Source: Chlorobium sp. (GTDB taxonomy: Bacteria > Bacteroidota > Chlorobiia > Chlorobiales > Chlorobiaceae). From it: a stretch of DNA of 64,000 nucleotides. The notes beneath the pieces are model-generated. The model was not told where the DNA came from, did not search any database, and saw only the letters and a program-made list of their open reading frames with translations. The stretch spans positions 308,018-372,017 of the forward strand of contig SZXW01000002.1 of the NCBI GenBank assembly GCA_005862285.1, given 5' to 3'. This document shows, piece by piece, positions 1 through 9,799 of the stretch (its first letter is position 1; every line of letters begins with the position of its first letter). Position numbers and translations under genes: made by a program.

Positions 1-210
1 AGAAAGAAGGTTTTCAGGGAAGAACGCCAGCGGCTGAGGCTGCTTTTTTTCCTGCTGCAGCAGGGAGGCATGTCCTCGTTCCTCCATGGCGAGCTGCCAC
101 CAGAAATCCTCATCTTCCGAAAAACAGTCGTGAAGGACCGTATACAGTTTTGCAAGGTTCAGTTCAAGTTTTATGGATTCGTCGAGATGGTTCTGGAGAG
201 TTTCGGTCAT
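1..210 (-). CDS. Ferritin-like / rubrerythrin-type protein, N-terminal part (cut by window edge)
   Basis: Seventy codons are visible from an ATG at 208-210 reading leftwards; the rest lies outside the window. Glu16 sits in a first helix (KLELNLAKLY) and an ExxH motif (Glu44-Arg-Gly-His47) follows about 28 residues later, which is the spacing of metal ligands on helices 1 and 2 of ferritin-like di-iron four-helix bundles. Members of this superfamily handle peroxide or store iron in the cytoplasm, which would fit an anaerobe, but the second half of the ligand set cannot be seen. No clear Shine-Dalgarno sequence precedes the ATG. The family assignment rests on two motifs only. Confidence 0.6.
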   Translation of the reverse strand, partial: MTETLQNHLDESIKLELNLAKLYTVLHDCFSEDEDFWWQLAMEERGHASLLQQEKKQPQPLAFFPENLLS

Positions 211-400
211 AGTCGTTACATTTTTGTTGTCAATGGTTCATATTCCGGTTACGCGAGTTTACCGAAAACGGTATTGCCCTGTTTGAATTCCGTATGGAAT
301 ATAACGATGATGTCATTCCCGGGGTTTCATTTATTTGTTCTTTTGTCATTATCCGATGCCTCAATGATATTCGATACCATGTCATCAACTATTTTTCTTC

Positions 401-877
401 GTGTTTGTTTCTCTTGACAAAATCGTGTCCGGCGGACAGACCGGTGCAGACCGTGCAGCACTCGATGCTGCGATAGCCTTCGGGATCGCACATGGAGGAT
501 GGTGTCCGCGAGGGCGCAGAGCGGAGGACGGGCACATACCTGAGCGTTATCATCTGACGGAAACGCCCCGCAGAGAATACCGGCAGAGAACCGCCTGGAA
601 CGTGAGGGATTCGGATGGTACGTTGCTTCTTGTGCGAAAAAAAATAACGGGAGGAACTCGTTATACGCTTCAGTGTATCGAGGAGTCCGGACGCCCGTTT
701 TTCGTTGTCAATCCGGATGACAGAGCCGCAACGGCCGAAGTGCAGCATTGGCTGGTCATACACTTGATAAGAGTGCTCAACATAGCCGGACCGAGAGGCA
801 GTTCCGACCCGGCTATGTATCATTCGTCGAGGATCTTTCTCGATGTCCTGTTTTCAGCTGTTGCCGGACAGAGATAA
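401..877 (+). CDS. Putative molybdenum cofactor carrier family protein (PF12694-like)
   Basis: This 158-residue protein starts at a GTG; no in-frame ATG gives a better start. The N-terminus carries the glycine-rich motif SGGQTGADRAALDAA followed by GGWCPRGRRAEDG and IPERY, the signature of the MoCo_carrier family in the LOG/SLOG-type Rossmann superfamily. Family members are annotated as molybdenum-cofactor carriers by resemblance to an algal protein, but related SLOG folds bind nucleotides, so the biochemical role is open. The length matches single-domain members. It is convergent with carB, whose stop lies 24 bases away, and no terminator is visible between the two. Confidence 0.8.
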   Translation: MFVSLDKIVSGGQTGADRAALDAAIAFGIAHGGWCPRGRRAEDGHIPERYHLTETPRREYRQRTAWNVRDSDGTLLLVRKKITGGTRYTLQCIEESGRPFFVVNPDDRAATAEVQHWLVIHLIRVLNIAGPRGSSDPAMYHSSRIFLDVLFSAVAGQR

Positions 878-901
878 ACTTCTTCCGGAGGCCGCCGTAT
901 T

Positions 902-2758
902 TTATTTATTTCGGTAGGTGGCGTACTCCTGCAGACTTTTCACACCGAACTCCTGGTGGCGGATACAGTCGATTGCCTGGACCGATGCCTCCGCGGCCTC
1001 GATGGTGGTGACGAAAGGCACGTTGCTCAACACAGACGCTGCACCGATGGCTTCTTCGTCATGGAGAGCCTTTTCACCCCTCGGAGTATTGATCACGAAG
1101 TCGATCTTGCCGTGCTTGATGATATCGAAGATGTTTGGTCTGCCCTCTTCGCCAACCTTGAAGACCTTTTTGCATTCGATCCCGTTTTCCGTCAGGAACT
1201 GGTGGGTGCCTGCCGTTGCGATCATGTCGAAATCCATTCGGTAAAGTGCCCGGGCGATTTCGATGATGCGCTGGTTCTTGTCCTGGTCGTTAACACTGAT
1301 GAAGACCGAGCCGGAAAGAGGCAACTGCATGTTTGCAGCCTGATATGCCTTGGCGAACGCTTCGGGAAACTCGTTGGCAAGGCTCATCGCTTCACCGGTG
1401 GAACGCATTTCCGGGCCGAGGTAAACCCCGGATTTGATGAATTTCGAGAACGGGAAGACCGGTTCCTTGATGGCCATATGTTTCAGGCCGAGTTCGTCGC
1501 AGTCCTTAAGGTCGTATTCCCTGCGCAGATCGCTCAGCTTTTCACCGAGCATGACACGGGTTGCAATTTTCACGACAGGGATTGCGGTTGCCTTACCGAC
1601 GAAAGGTACCGTCCGGCTTGCTCTCGGGTTTACCTCGATGACGTAGACAGTTTCGTTCTGGACGGCATACTGGACGTTCATCAGGCCTACAACCTCGATG
1701 CTTGCGGCGAGCTGCCGGGTATATTCCTTCATGGCGGCGATCGCCTTCGGGCTGATGTTGTGGTATGGCAGGATCGATGTCGAGTCGCCGCTGTGGATGC
1801 CGGCTGCCTCGACATGCTGCATGATGCCGCTGATGACGCAATCGGTGCTGTCCGCGATGGCGTCGATATCGAATTCGACCGCTGTTTCAAGGAACCGGTC
1901 TATAAGAAGCGGGTACTTTTCCGAGATGAAAAGCGCCTGGTCGACATACTCCCTCAGTGACTCGTCGTTGTAAATGATTTTCATGGCCCTTCCCCCGAGA
2001 ACGTAACTTGGGCGGACGAGGGCGGGATAACCGATATGGCGGGTGATTGCCTGTGCCTCTTCGAAGCTGATTGCAGTTCCGTAGTCAGGGTGCGGTATGG
2101 CGAGTTTTTCGAGGAGCGCTCCGAATTTTTTGCGGTCTTCGGCAAGGTCGATGCCTTTTGACGAAGTGCCGAGGATGGTGACGCCCGCTTCATGGAGTTT
2201 CGTGGAAAGTTTCAGCGGTGTCTGGCCGCCGAAACTCACGATGACCCCCAAGGGCTTTTCATGCTCGATGATGCGGAGGGTGTCTTCTATGGTGAGCGGT
2301 TCGAAATACAGTTTGTCTGCTATATCGTAATCCGTCGAGACGGTTTCGGGGTTGCAGTTGACCATGATGGTTTCATAACCGGATTCTTTCAGCGCGAAGA
2401 CCGCCTGGACGCAGCAGTAATCGAACTCTATGCCCTGACCGATACGGTTGGGGCCACCTCCGAGGATAATGACTTTCTTCCGGTCGGATGAAACCGATTC
2501 GTTTTCATCTCCGTAAGTGGAGTAGTGGTATGGCGTTCTGGCATCGAATTCAGCAGCGCAGGTGTCAACGGTCTTGAAAACGGATTCGATATCGTAATGT
2601 TTTCTCAGCGCCCGTATTGCCGGTTCAGAGGTTTTGAAAATATTTGCCAGCTGAAAGTCGGAAAAACCGTTTTGTTTTGCCTTCAGCAGCTTGTCTTTCG
2701 GGAATATCCGGGAAAGGTTGATAACCTCCTGTGACGGTTCGGAAGCTTGTATGGTCAT
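902..2758 (-). CDS. carB: Carbamoyl-phosphate synthase large subunit, C-terminal half
   Basis: This 618-residue protein matches the second half of CarB, where carbamate is phosphorylated to carbamoyl phosphate for pyrimidine and arginine synthesis. GGGPNRIGQGIEFDY lies at residues 100-114, an ATP-grasp core follows (PSYVLGGRAM, then EVNPRASRTVPF), and the last ~130 residues form the MGS-like regulatory domain. Residues 1-80 resemble the end of the oligomerisation domain (FPKDKLLKAKQNGF). The frame stays open upstream to 2890, but the start at 2756-2758 is chosen because the extra residues resemble no CarB. The N-terminal half is not in the window, so the large subunit is split into two genes, as known in some thermophiles, methanogens and Chlorobi. 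Confidence 0.93.
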   Translation of the reverse strand: MTIQASEPSQEVINLSRIFPKDKLLKAKQNGFSDFQLANIFKTSEPAIRALRKHYDIESVFKTVDTCAAEFDARTPYHYSTYGDENESVSSDRKKVIILGGGPNRIGQGIEFDYCCVQAVFALKESGYETIMVNCNPETVSTDYDIADKLYFEPLTIEDTLRIIEHEKPLGVIVSFGGQTPLKLSTKLHEAGVTILGTSSKGIDLAEDRKKFGALLEKLAIPHPDYGTAISFEEAQAITRHIGYPALVRPSYVLGGRAMKIIYNDESLREYVDQALFISEKYPLLIDRFLETAVEFDIDAIADSTDCVISGIMQHVEAAGIHSGDSTSILPYHNISPKAIAAMKEYTRQLAASIEVVGLMNVQYAVQNETVYVIEVNPRASRTVPFVGKATAIPVVKIATRVMLGEKLSDLRREYDLKDCDELGLKHMAIKEPVFPFSKFIKSGVYLGPEMRSTGEAMSLANEFPEAFAKAYQAANMQLPLSGSVFISVNDQDKNQRIIEIARALYRMDFDMIATAGTHQFLTENGIECKKVFKVGEEGRPNIFDIIKHGKIDFVINTPRGEKALHDEEAIGAASVLSNVPFVTTIEAAEASVQAIDCIRHQEFGVKSLQEYATYRNK

Positions 2759-3017
2759 GCAGTCTCGATTGTTTTGTAGCGTCAGGATACAGCGTAATGA
2801 AAAATTACGATTCACTTTTTCATATAAAAACCGCTGCATAATACAAAAATGCCGGTGCTTCTCAAAGCTTCCGTATTTCCGATGCTGCAACGCATTCAGG
2901 AAGTCCGGGGAAATTTAACAGGCGGGCTCCCTGTTCGGGCATCGGAAAAGGATGGGGATTTTTATTACATTACATTCTTTCGTGTAATATCGCTTACGAA
3001 AAACAAGGTTACAAGGT

Positions 3018-4301
3018 ATGGACAAAATGATTTTCGACAGTATCGAGTCTGCTCTTGAAGATATCAAGGCTGGAAAGCTGGTGATCGTCATTGACGACGA
3101 GGACCGTGAGGATGAAGGGGATTTCATCGCTGCAGCGGAAAAGGTGACTCCCGATATGGTGAATTTCATCACGAAGGAAGCCCGCGGGCTGCTTTGTGTG
3201 GCGGTTACCATGAACCGTGCGAAAGAGCTCCAGCTCGATCCGATGGTACAGAGAAATACTTCCCAGCATGAAACGAATTTCACGGTTTCGGTCGATGCCA
3301 TCGCTGAAGGCGTGACGACAGGTATCTCCGTCTATGACCGGACCTTGACGATCAGAATGCTGGGTGACGGGAATTCAAACGCCGATGATTTTTCGAGACC
3401 AGGTCACATTTTTCCACTACGCGCAATGGATGGCGGAGTGCTCAGGCGCGTCGGCCATACGGAAGCGGCCGTCGATCTTGCCCGGCTTGCCGGTTGCACT
3501 CCGGTCGGTCTTCTGTGCGAGATCCTGCATGACGACGGGAGTATGGCAAGGCTTCCCGAACTGATCAAGCTCAAGGAAAAATTCGGACTGAAACTGATTA
3601 CCATCAAATCCCTTGTCGCTTACCAGATGCAGCGGAACAAGCTCGTTCAACGCGCCGTCGAATCCAAGCTGCCGACTGTATATGGTGAATTCAGGCTGAT
3701 CGCATATGAATCGTTTGTCGATCATCAAAACCATATGGCGATTGTCAAAGGTGAAGTCGATACCGATGAACCCGTCCTTGTGAGAGTGCATTCCCAGTGC
3801 GCAACGGGTGATACCTTCGCCTCCCTGCGCTGTGATTGCGGCAACCAGCTCGCTTCCGCGCTTTCCATGATTGAAAAGGAAGGGAGAGGCGTACTCGTTT
3901 ACCTCATGCAGGAGGGAAGAGGCATTGGCCTTATCAACAAACTGAAAGCCTACAATCTTCAGGATGAAGGGTTGGATACCGTTGAAGCCAACGAAAAACT
4001 CGGATTTAAAGCTGATCTGAGGGATTACGGTATCGGTGCGCAGATACTCGAGGACCTTGGCGTCAGGAAAATGAAGCTCTTGACCAACAATCCGAAAAAA
4101 GTGGTCGGTCTTGAAGGTTATGGTCTCGAGATCGTCGAAAGGATCGGACTCGAGATTGCTCCGAACCCGATCAATCAGGTATATCTCGAGACGAAGCGTG
4201 ACAAGCTCGGCCATATCATAAGCCATGCATGCGGCAATGAAAGCAGTTATTTCGAGCAGCTTGCCCATGAACAGTTAAGGAACAAACACAACAAACCGTA
4301 A
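3018..4301 (+). CDS. ribBA: Bifunctional 3,4-dihydroxy-2-butanone-4-phosphate synthase / GTP cyclohydrolase II
   Basis: The 427-residue protein fuses the two entry enzymes of riboflavin synthesis. The N-terminal ~200 residues are RibB, with the acidic [11 protein letters not shown] motif (27-37) that binds Mg and ribulose 5-phosphate. The C-terminal half is RibA, with zinc ligands Cys261, Cys272 and Cys274 in the [14 protein letters not shown] motif and the GTP-binding segment QEGRGIGL. An AAGGT stretch just upstream can serve as ribosome binding site. glyA follows 28 bases after the stop, so the two are probably co-transcribed. No FMN riboswitch consensus is apparent in the 125 bases upstream. 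Confidence 0.96.
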   Translation: MDKMIFDSIESALEDIKAGKLVIVIDDEDREDEGDFIAAAEKVTPDMVNFITKEARGLLCVAVTMNRAKELQLDPMVQRNTSQHETNFTVSVDAIAEGVTTGISVYDRTLTIRMLGDGNSNADDFSRPGHIFPLRAMDGGVLRRVGHTEAAVDLARLAGCTPVGLLCEILHDDGSMARLPELIKLKEKFGLKLITIKSLVAYQMQRNKLVQRAVESKLPTVYGEFRLIAYESFVDHQNHMAIVKGEVDTDEPVLVRVHSQCATGDTFASLRCDCGNQLASALSMIEKEGRGVLVYLMQEGRGIGLINKLKAYNLQDEGLDTVEANEKLGFKADLRDYGIGAQILEDLGVRKMKLLTNNPKKVVGLEGYGLEIVERIGLEIAPNPINQVYLETKRDKLGHIISHACGNESSYFEQLAHEQLRNKHNKP

Positions 4302-4329
4302 ACTTCCGAAAGGAAAAGGACAGAGTACA

Positions 4330-5646
4330 ATGGACACCGACATCCTCAAATTGAAGGATAAAGAGGTATTTGATTCGATTGCCAGTGAAGCGAAGAGGCA
4401 GAATGAAACGCTGGAGCTTATCGCTTCCGAGAATTTCACGAGCCTCGCGGTCATGCAGGCCGCAGGTTCCGTCATGACCAACAAATATGCCGAAGGGTAT
4501 CCCGGCAAGCGCTATTATGGTGGCTGCGAATATGTCGATATTGCCGAGAACCTCGCCAGGGATCGCGCCAAAAAGCTTTTCAACTGCGAGTACGTAAATG
4601 TGCAGCCCCATTCCGGTTCGAGCGCCAACATGGCGGTACTTTTCTCGGTGCTGAAACCGGGTGACCCCATCATGGGCCTCGATCTTTCCCACGGCGGTCA
4701 TCTTACCCACGGCAGTCCGGTGAACTTTTCCGGCCAGCTTTTCAAGGCACACTCCTACGGTGTGGACCGGGAGACCGGATGCATCGACATGAACAAGGTC
4801 GAAGAGTTGGCAAATGCAGTGAAACCCAGGCTTATCATTACCGGGGCCAGCGCTTATTCCCAGGGTTTCGACCTGAAGGCGTTCAGGGCCATCGCTGACA
4901 AGGTCGGCGCCCTGCTCATGGCAGATATCGCACATCCTGCCGGTCTCATTGCTGCAGGTCTCTTGGGAGATCCTATGCCGCACTGCCATTTCGTAACCAC
5001 GACGACGCATAAAACCCTTCGCGGTCCGAGAGGCGGCATGATCATGATGGGACAGGATTTCGAGAACCCGCTTGGACTTACCATAAAAACCAAGACCGGC
5101 TCGCGCGTGAAAATGATGTCCGAAGTTATGGACGCGGAAGTGATGCCCGGTATCCAGGGGGGACCGCTCATGCACATCATCGCGGCCAAGGCGGTTGCGT
5201 TCGGCGAGGCGCTCCGTCCGGAGTTCAGGGAGTATGCTCAGCAGATCAGGAAGAATGCTGCCAGGATGTGCGAAAAATTCCTCGAGCTCGGTTACAACAT
5301 TGTGAGCGGCGGAACGAAAAACCATCTCATGCTGCTTGATCTCCGGAACAAGAACGTGACCGGCAAGACTGCCGAAAACCTGCTGCACGCCGCAGGCATC
5401 ACCGTGAACAAGAACATGGTGCCTTTCGATGACAAGTCTCCGTTCGTGACGAGCGGTATCCGTATCGGCACTCCTGCAATGACGACGAGGGGAATGAACG
5501 AGGACGACAGCACCCTTATCGCGGAACTGATCGACAGGGTGATCGCTTCTGCAGAAAAACCGGAAATCGAAACGGTCTGCAGGAATGTCAGAGAGGAAAT
5601 CAAATCGCTCTGTCTCCGTTATCCTATCGAAGGTTATTCGGTCTGA
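4330..5646 (+). CDS. glyA: Serine hydroxymethyltransferase
   Basis: This PLP enzyme interconverts serine and glycine with tetrahydrofolate, supplying one-carbon units. The 438 residues show ELIASENF near the N-terminus, [17 protein letters not shown], and the PLP-binding lysine Lys228 in [14 protein letters not shown]. The length is slightly above the ~415-420 of typical bacterial GlyA but is seen in Bacteroidota/Chlorobiota members. AAAGGA lies about 10 bases before the ATG. It follows ribBA closely and is closed by a hairpin terminator shared with the converging dnaG. Confidence 0.97.
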   Translation: MDTDILKLKDKEVFDSIASEAKRQNETLELIASENFTSLAVMQAAGSVMTNKYAEGYPGKRYYGGCEYVDIAENLARDRAKKLFNCEYVNVQPHSGSSANMAVLFSVLKPGDPIMGLDLSHGGHLTHGSPVNFSGQLFKAHSYGVDRETGCIDMNKVEELANAVKPRLIITGASAYSQGFDLKAFRAIADKVGALLMADIAHPAGLIAAGLLGDPMPHCHFVTTTTHKTLRGPRGGMIMMGQDFENPLGLTIKTKTGSRVKMMSEVMDAEVMPGIQGGPLMHIIAAKAVAFGEALRPEFREYAQQIRKNAARMCEKFLELGYNIVSGGTKNHLMLLDLRNKNVTGKTAENLLHAAGITVNKNMVPFDDKSPFVTSGIRIGTPAMTTRGMNEDDSTLIAELIDRVIASAEKPEIETVCRNVREEIKSLCLRYPIEGYSV

Positions 5647-5683
5647 GGTTTTACAGAAAAGATTTCCGATTTCCAGTATTTAT

Positions 5684-5736
5684 AAAATAAAAAGCCTCCC
5701 GGCGGATCTGCTGCCGGGAGGCTTTTGTTTTCTTTT
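5684..5736 (+). terminator. Bidirectional rho-independent terminator between glyA and dnaG
   Basis: A perfect 10-bp inverted repeat (GCCTCCCGGC at 5694-5703, GCCGGGAGGC at 5713-5722) encloses a 9-base loop. It is followed by TTTTGTTTTCTTTT on the plus strand and preceded by AAAATAAAAA, which gives a U-tract for minus-strand transcripts as well. It lies between the convergent ends of glyA (5646) and dnaG (5773). Confidence 0.95.
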
Positions 5737-5772
5737 CTGATTGAGATGGCGGTCAGGACAATGGCAGACTTA

Positions 5773-7662
5773 TCAGCAGCCAGCAAGGATATGCCTGATC
5801 ATCTGCTGCAGATCATATGTTGTCTTTATAATCCTCTCGTCCAGGAGTTTCTTTTCCTTCATCAGTTCGATTTCCCGGTTAGAATCGCTTTCCAGACGGA
5901 TATTTTCCATAAGAATGTTTTTTTCCCTGACGAGTGGTTCAAGAATCAGATTTTTGAAGGCATCGAGGAACATCGTGAGGCATCGCTTTGCCTGTTCGAT
6001 ATCGATATTTGATTTTTCCAGCCACCGGTTGCTTACCGGCTGATCGATCAGCAGTCCTGATGCCAGGTTTCTTGCTTCAGAAGAACTGAAAAGAGCCAGT
6101 TCAGTGACGATGTCGATCCTTTCATCGGGCTTGTCGGCTATGCTGTTGTACCTGCTTATCATGTGGCTGAAAATTTCCTGAGCATCCCTGTTTTTCAATT
6201 CGAGCATTTCTTCGTGCGATGCAGCGAATTCGAGCACGGTGTTCCCGTAACGGGTGCTTTCAAGCAACGCTTTCAGGAATGTTTTTTCCAGAACCGAAAG
6301 TTCCTGTTTCGGCTTAACATGCTCTTCTTTCCGGGTTTCAGGCACTTTGTTTCTTTTGTTTTCCGGTACGCTTTCACGGCTGATAATTTCATGAAGCGCA
6401 TGGATACTGATGCCGAGTTTTTCCGACAGTTCCTGCAGATAGAGCTCCCGCTCGATATGATCGGGAATCAGGGAGAGAGAGTGTGCGATCGATCTTATGG
6501 CCTTTGACTTTTCTTCCGTCCGGTCCAGGAATCCTGCTTCGCGGAAAACGCGGATTTGATAATCGAGAAACGGGACACGGTTTTCCGTCGAATACCGGAG
6601 GAACCGTTCCCTGCCTTCACGGTGGAGAAAACTGTCCGGGTCGTCTTCAGGTGGAAGCGTTACAACGTAAGGGATAATGCCTTCCGACAGCAGGATGTCG
6701 ATGCCCGTCATCATGGATTTTTTCCCGGCAGGGTCTCCGTCATAGATGAACAGTACCGTGCCTGTATACCGTCTCAGGATCTTTGCCTGGTAACGGGTAA
6801 GCGAAGTGCCGCATGATGCGACCGCATTGGTGATGCCTGCCTGGTGCAGGGCGAGAACATCCATATACCCTTCGACGAGAATGGCCGCTTCCGCTTTGCG
6901 TATCTCATTTTTTGCAGCATGAAGGCCGTACAGCAGTTTCGATTTTTCAAACATCCTGCTTTCCGGCGAGTTCAGGTATTTTGGTACCTGCGGGTCCTGA
7001 AGAATTGTCCTCCCGCCGAATCCCACAACCTGGCCGCCGACTGAAAAAATCGGAAAGATTATCCTGTTGCGGAATGTGTCGTACCAGGAATTTCGCTGTT
7101 TGTTATGGGTGACGAGCCCGAGTTCCTGAATGTGCTGCTTTGGAATTCCGGATTTTTCTGCTGCACGAAGCAGCTTTTCCCACCCTTCCGGAGCATAGCC
7201 TAGTCCGAAACTTCGGATAGTTTTTTCAGAAAGCCCTCGTTTTTCAGCGAGATAGGCAGATCCTTTCTTTCCTTCCGCTCCCTGAAGCATTTCATGATAG
7301 AATTTCGCTGTCCAGCGGAGGGTATCAGTCCAGCTTTTTTCATGTGCAGACAACTTTTCTTTTTTTTCGGTAAACCGGCTGATGTCGATACCTGATCGTT
7401 TTGCAACCAGTTCAACCGCTTCGGGAAAAGAGACCTTTTCCATTTCCATGACAAAAGAAAAGACATTACCGCCTTTGCCGGTAGAGAAGCATTTGTATAT
7501 CTGTTTTTCAGGCGAAACCACGAATGACGGAGTTTTTTCCTTCGTGAACGGCGATAGCGCCTTGTAATTGCGACCGGCAGGCTGAAGTGATATATAGTCG
7601 GAAATGATATCGACAATATCTGCTGCCTGGCGTATTTCTTCAATTGCTGAGGCCGGGATCAT
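5773..7662 (-). CDS. dnaG: DNA primase
   Basis: This 629-residue protein makes RNA primers for replication. The order is the zinc-ribbon region (1-100), the catalytic core with a TOPRIM domain (ILVEGYMDVLALHQAG, then FIYDGDPAGKKS supplying the metal-binding acidic residues), and a helical C-terminal region (~430-629) that should bind DnaB. The CHC2 zinc motif is degenerate: positions expected to be Cys, His, Cys, Cys read Ser37, Thr40, Cys58 and Thr61, although the flanking residues (PFxKEKTPSF, KxFSxGKGGN) are well conserved. The loss therefore seems lineage-specific, not the result of sequence decay. Length is normal for DnaG. Confidence 0.95.
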   Translation of the reverse strand: MIPASAIEEIRQAADIVDIISDYISLQPAGRNYKALSPFTKEKTPSFVVSPEKQIYKCFSTGKGGNVFSFVMEMEKVSFPEAVELVAKRSGIDISRFTEKKEKLSAHEKSWTDTLRWTAKFYHEMLQGAEGKKGSAYLAEKRGLSEKTIRSFGLGYAPEGWEKLLRAAEKSGIPKQHIQELGLVTHNKQRNSWYDTFRNRIIFPIFSVGGQVVGFGGRTILQDPQVPKYLNSPESRMFEKSKLLYGLHAAKNEIRKAEAAILVEGYMDVLALHQAGITNAVASCGTSLTRYQAKILRRYTGTVLFIYDGDPAGKKSMMTGIDILLSEGIIPYVVTLPPEDDPDSFLHREGRERFLRYSTENRVPFLDYQIRVFREAGFLDRTEEKSKAIRSIAHSLSLIPDHIERELYLQELSEKLGISIHALHEIISRESVPENKRNKVPETRKEEHVKPKQELSVLEKTFLKALLESTRYGNTVLEFAASHEEMLELKNRDAQEIFSHMISRYNSIADKPDERIDIVTELALFSSSEARNLASGLLIDQPVSNRWLEKSNIDIEQAKRCLTMFLDAFKNLILEPLVREKNILMENIRLESDSNREIELMKEKKLLDERIIKTTYDLQQMIRHILAGC

Positions 7663-7959
7663 GGCAAGGATTTTCTGATGCGATAATTGCGTTTAAATAC
7701 GTCTATTTTATGTCCTGGATCGATTGCTGTTGAGAAATCAAAAGCTTATTTACTAAATTGGCACCTAATAGTTTCGTTGTTTTTTTTGTTGTTTTGCAAT
7801 CAAGAGTTCTGTGAGGAATACACCGTTTGTCTTCAATTTTTTTACTGGAACTGGTGAAGTTTTTCTTTATTGTAAAAAATGGGTTTGAGTATAGCAATTT
7901 GCAATAAGAAAGATGAGGATAAAGGTGATCTTCCAGGCACTTAAAACAAATTACCATCT
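7663..7959 (+). other. AT-rich divergent intergenic region (dnaG / exbB)
   Basis: These 297 bases separate divergently transcribed dnaG and exbB and must contain both promoters. The stretch is AT-rich with short T and A runs. An open frame exists on the minus strand (7703-7957), but its product resembles nothing and it lacks a convincing start signal. I cannot point to a Fur-type or other operator. Confidence 0.5.
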
Positions 7960-8709
7960 ATGAAACAGGGCTTTTTTACCGGTCTTCTTATCATTGTAAC
8001 CTATGCGATTTCCTTAGGTTTTTACATCTGGATGGGGACTACCCCTCCCGAATCAATGTTTCATGCTGTCTGGAAAGGGGGCCCGGTTGTCTCTGTACTG
8101 ATTGCACTTATCCTGATGGTGATCGCGTATATCGTCGAACGCATCATAGCCCTCAACAAGGCTTCAGGAAAAGGAAACATCCCGGAATTCGTCCAGAACC
8201 TCAAACAGGATATCGATAACGGCTATATCGATCAGGCGATCTCGAAATGCGACGATCATCAGAGCTCTCTTGCCGCTGTTCTCCGTTCAGTTCTCGAACG
8301 TTACAAGAAACTTTCCCATCTCAATGTGACCGACCGTGAGAAAAGGGTCATCGAAATGGAAAAAGCCGTTGAGGAGGCAACCATCATGGAAATGCCGCTT
8401 CTCGAGAAAAACCTTGTTGCCATTTCCACCATCGCATCTATCTCTACCATGGTTGGTCTTCTCGGTACGACACTCGGCATGATCCGCGCATTTGCCGCCA
8501 TGGCGACAAGCGGCGCTCCGGACGCGGTACAGCTTTCACTCGGTATTTCCGAAGCGCTGTTCAATACCGCGCTCGGTATCGTTGGCGGTATCATGGGTAT
8601 TGTCACGTACAATATTTTCACCAGCAGGGTTGACCATTTCAGCTATATGATCGACGAAGCAGCGTTCTATATCATCCAGACTCTCGGAACCGGTAAAACC
8701 GATAACTGA
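7960..8709 (+). CDS. exbB: ExbB/TolQ/MotA-family proton channel protein
   Basis: The 249-residue inner-membrane protein is the scaffold of the TonB energising complex. It shows an N-terminal membrane helix (about 5-25), a second at about 44-62, a cytoplasmic region, and the two conserved C-terminal helices with GLLGTTLGMIRAF and ALFNTALGIVGGIMG typical of ExbB. It heads a four-gene operon with two exbD genes and tonB. Its TGA overlaps the ATG of the first exbD by one base, so translation is coupled. The assignment as ExbB over TolQ rests on the neighbouring tonB. Confidence 0.92.
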   Translation: MKQGFFTGLLIIVTYAISLGFYIWMGTTPPESMFHAVWKGGPVVSVLIALILMVIAYIVERIIALNKASGKGNIPEFVQNLKQDIDNGYIDQAISKCDDHQSSLAAVLRSVLERYKKLSHLNVTDREKRVIEMEKAVEEATIMEMPLLEKNLVAISTIASISTMVGLLGTTLGMIRAFAAMATSGAPDAVQLSLGISEALFNTALGIVGGIMGIVTYNIFTSRVDHFSYMIDEAAFYIIQTLGTGKTDN

Positions 8710-9242
8710 TGTCGAGAATCAAGGCTAAAAGGGTCGGCTTCAGAATTGACATGACGCCGATGGTTGATGTGGCTTTTCTGCTTCTGACGTTTTTCATGCT
8801 GACGACGAAGTTCCGTCCGCCTGAAATTGTCAGGATTGACCTGCCTTCATCGCATTCGGAGCGTAAACTTCCGGAGACCGATGTCCTCACGGTTTCAGTC
8901 AGCAGCAACAATGCGTTTTTCATGGGGGTTTCCTCACAGCAGTCGAGGGAAAAAATTTTCAATGCTGTTATCAAGCCGAAGCTACAGAACGCCGGTATGG
9001 CAAAGGCTGCGGTTGCGGATTCCCTGAAACATTTCAAGCTTGCCGACAACTTTCCTGTCAATCGCGATGAACTCGACAAGTTCGTTGTCATGGCACGTTT
9101 CGCAAACCAGAAACTCAGACCGGTCATCAAGGCAGATGGCAATGCACAGTATGAAGCGGTCAATCATGTGATCAAGGTCTATAAAAAAGCAAATCTGCTG
9201 ACCTTCAATCTCATTACCGTATTGAAAAGGGAGGTTCGCTGA
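8709..9242 (+). CDS. exbD: ExbD-family biopolymer transport protein (first copy)
   Basis: The 177-residue protein has a short cytoplasmic N-terminus, one membrane helix starting in the conserved MTPMVDVAFLLLTFFMLTT segment (15-33), and a periplasmic domain. Asp20 is the conserved membrane aspartate that carries protons in ExbD/TolR/MotB. The ATG overlaps the exbB stop codon. It is a paralogue of the next gene, with near-identical membrane segments but divergent periplasmic domains, so the pair may form a heteromeric ExbD dimer (inference). Confidence 0.92.
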   Translation: MSRIKAKRVGFRIDMTPMVDVAFLLLTFFMLTTKFRPPEIVRIDLPSSHSERKLPETDVLTVSVSSNNAFFMGVSSQQSREKIFNAVIKPKLQNAGMAKAAVADSLKHFKLADNFPVNRDELDKFVVMARFANQKLRPVIKADGNAQYEAVNHVIKVYKKANLLTFNLITVLKREVR

Positions 9243-9244
9243 AT

Positions 9245-9769
9245 ATGGGTATAGTTGATTCTCCAAATGGCAACCGCAGTCACAAGAAGGGAAGGAAACA
9301 TTCCAAAAGGATCGGTTTTCGACTTGATATGACGCCGATGGTCGATGTGGCATTTCTATTGCTGACATTTTTCATGCTGACCACGACGTTTTCCAAAGCA
9401 AATACCATGGAAATCAACCTTCCACCGGAGATGACGGAAGTGAAAGTTGCCGAAACCAATGTATTGACGCTCAGAATCGCCGATGATGAATTTGCCTACT
9501 GTTCGCTTGGCAACGAGGCGCCAAAGAAGATTCCGCTGTATGATTCCGGGGACACTCGCCAGCTTTCATTGAGCGGTCCTCTGCGCAGTCTTCTGAAACA
9601 TCAGACGACAGCTAATACCAAAATGGTTATTGTTGTGAAAATCAGTGAAAAAGCACGATACAAGCATCTTGTCGATATCATAGACGAGCTCAACCTTATG
9701 AAAATAGACCGTTTCAGCCTCGATGACTTCACCGATCAGGATGCAGCGGAAATAAAACGGGCCGTTTGA
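9245..9769 (+). CDS. exbD: ExbD-family biopolymer transport protein (second copy)
   Basis: This 174-residue paralogue of the upstream ExbD has a basic N-terminal extension (KKGRKHSKRIGFRLD) before the membrane helix. The helix carries Asp34 in MTPMVDVAFLLL. The periplasmic domain ends with the usual ExbD C-terminal pattern (KMVIVVKISEKARYKHLVDIIDEL). It begins two bases after the stop of the first copy and is followed 30 bases later by tonB. Tandem exbD genes are common in Bacteroidota and Chlorobiota, where both are expected to join one motor complex. Confidence 0.92.
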   Translation: MGIVDSPNGNRSHKKGRKHSKRIGFRLDMTPMVDVAFLLLTFFMLTTTFSKANTMEINLPPEMTEVKVAETNVLTLRIADDEFAYCSLGNEAPKKIPLYDSGDTRQLSLSGPLRSLLKHQTTANTKMVIVVKISEKARYKHLVDIIDELNLMKIDRFSLDDFTDQDAAEIKRAV

Positions 9770-9799
9770 GGTTCCAATCAGTAAAGGAGCGATTGAAAA

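Noticed and set aside
956..1960. Long plus-strand open frame opposite carB
   Set aside because: It is antisense to a conserved enzyme and its product has no family features; GC-rich codons in the real gene keep the opposite strand open.
2890..3017. FMN riboswitch before ribBA
   Set aside because: The conserved junction motifs of the RFN element are not present in the short AT-rich leader.
7703..7957. 84-codon minus-strand frame between dnaG and exbB
   Set aside because: No ribosome binding site, no family resemblance, and it fills a divergent promoter region.
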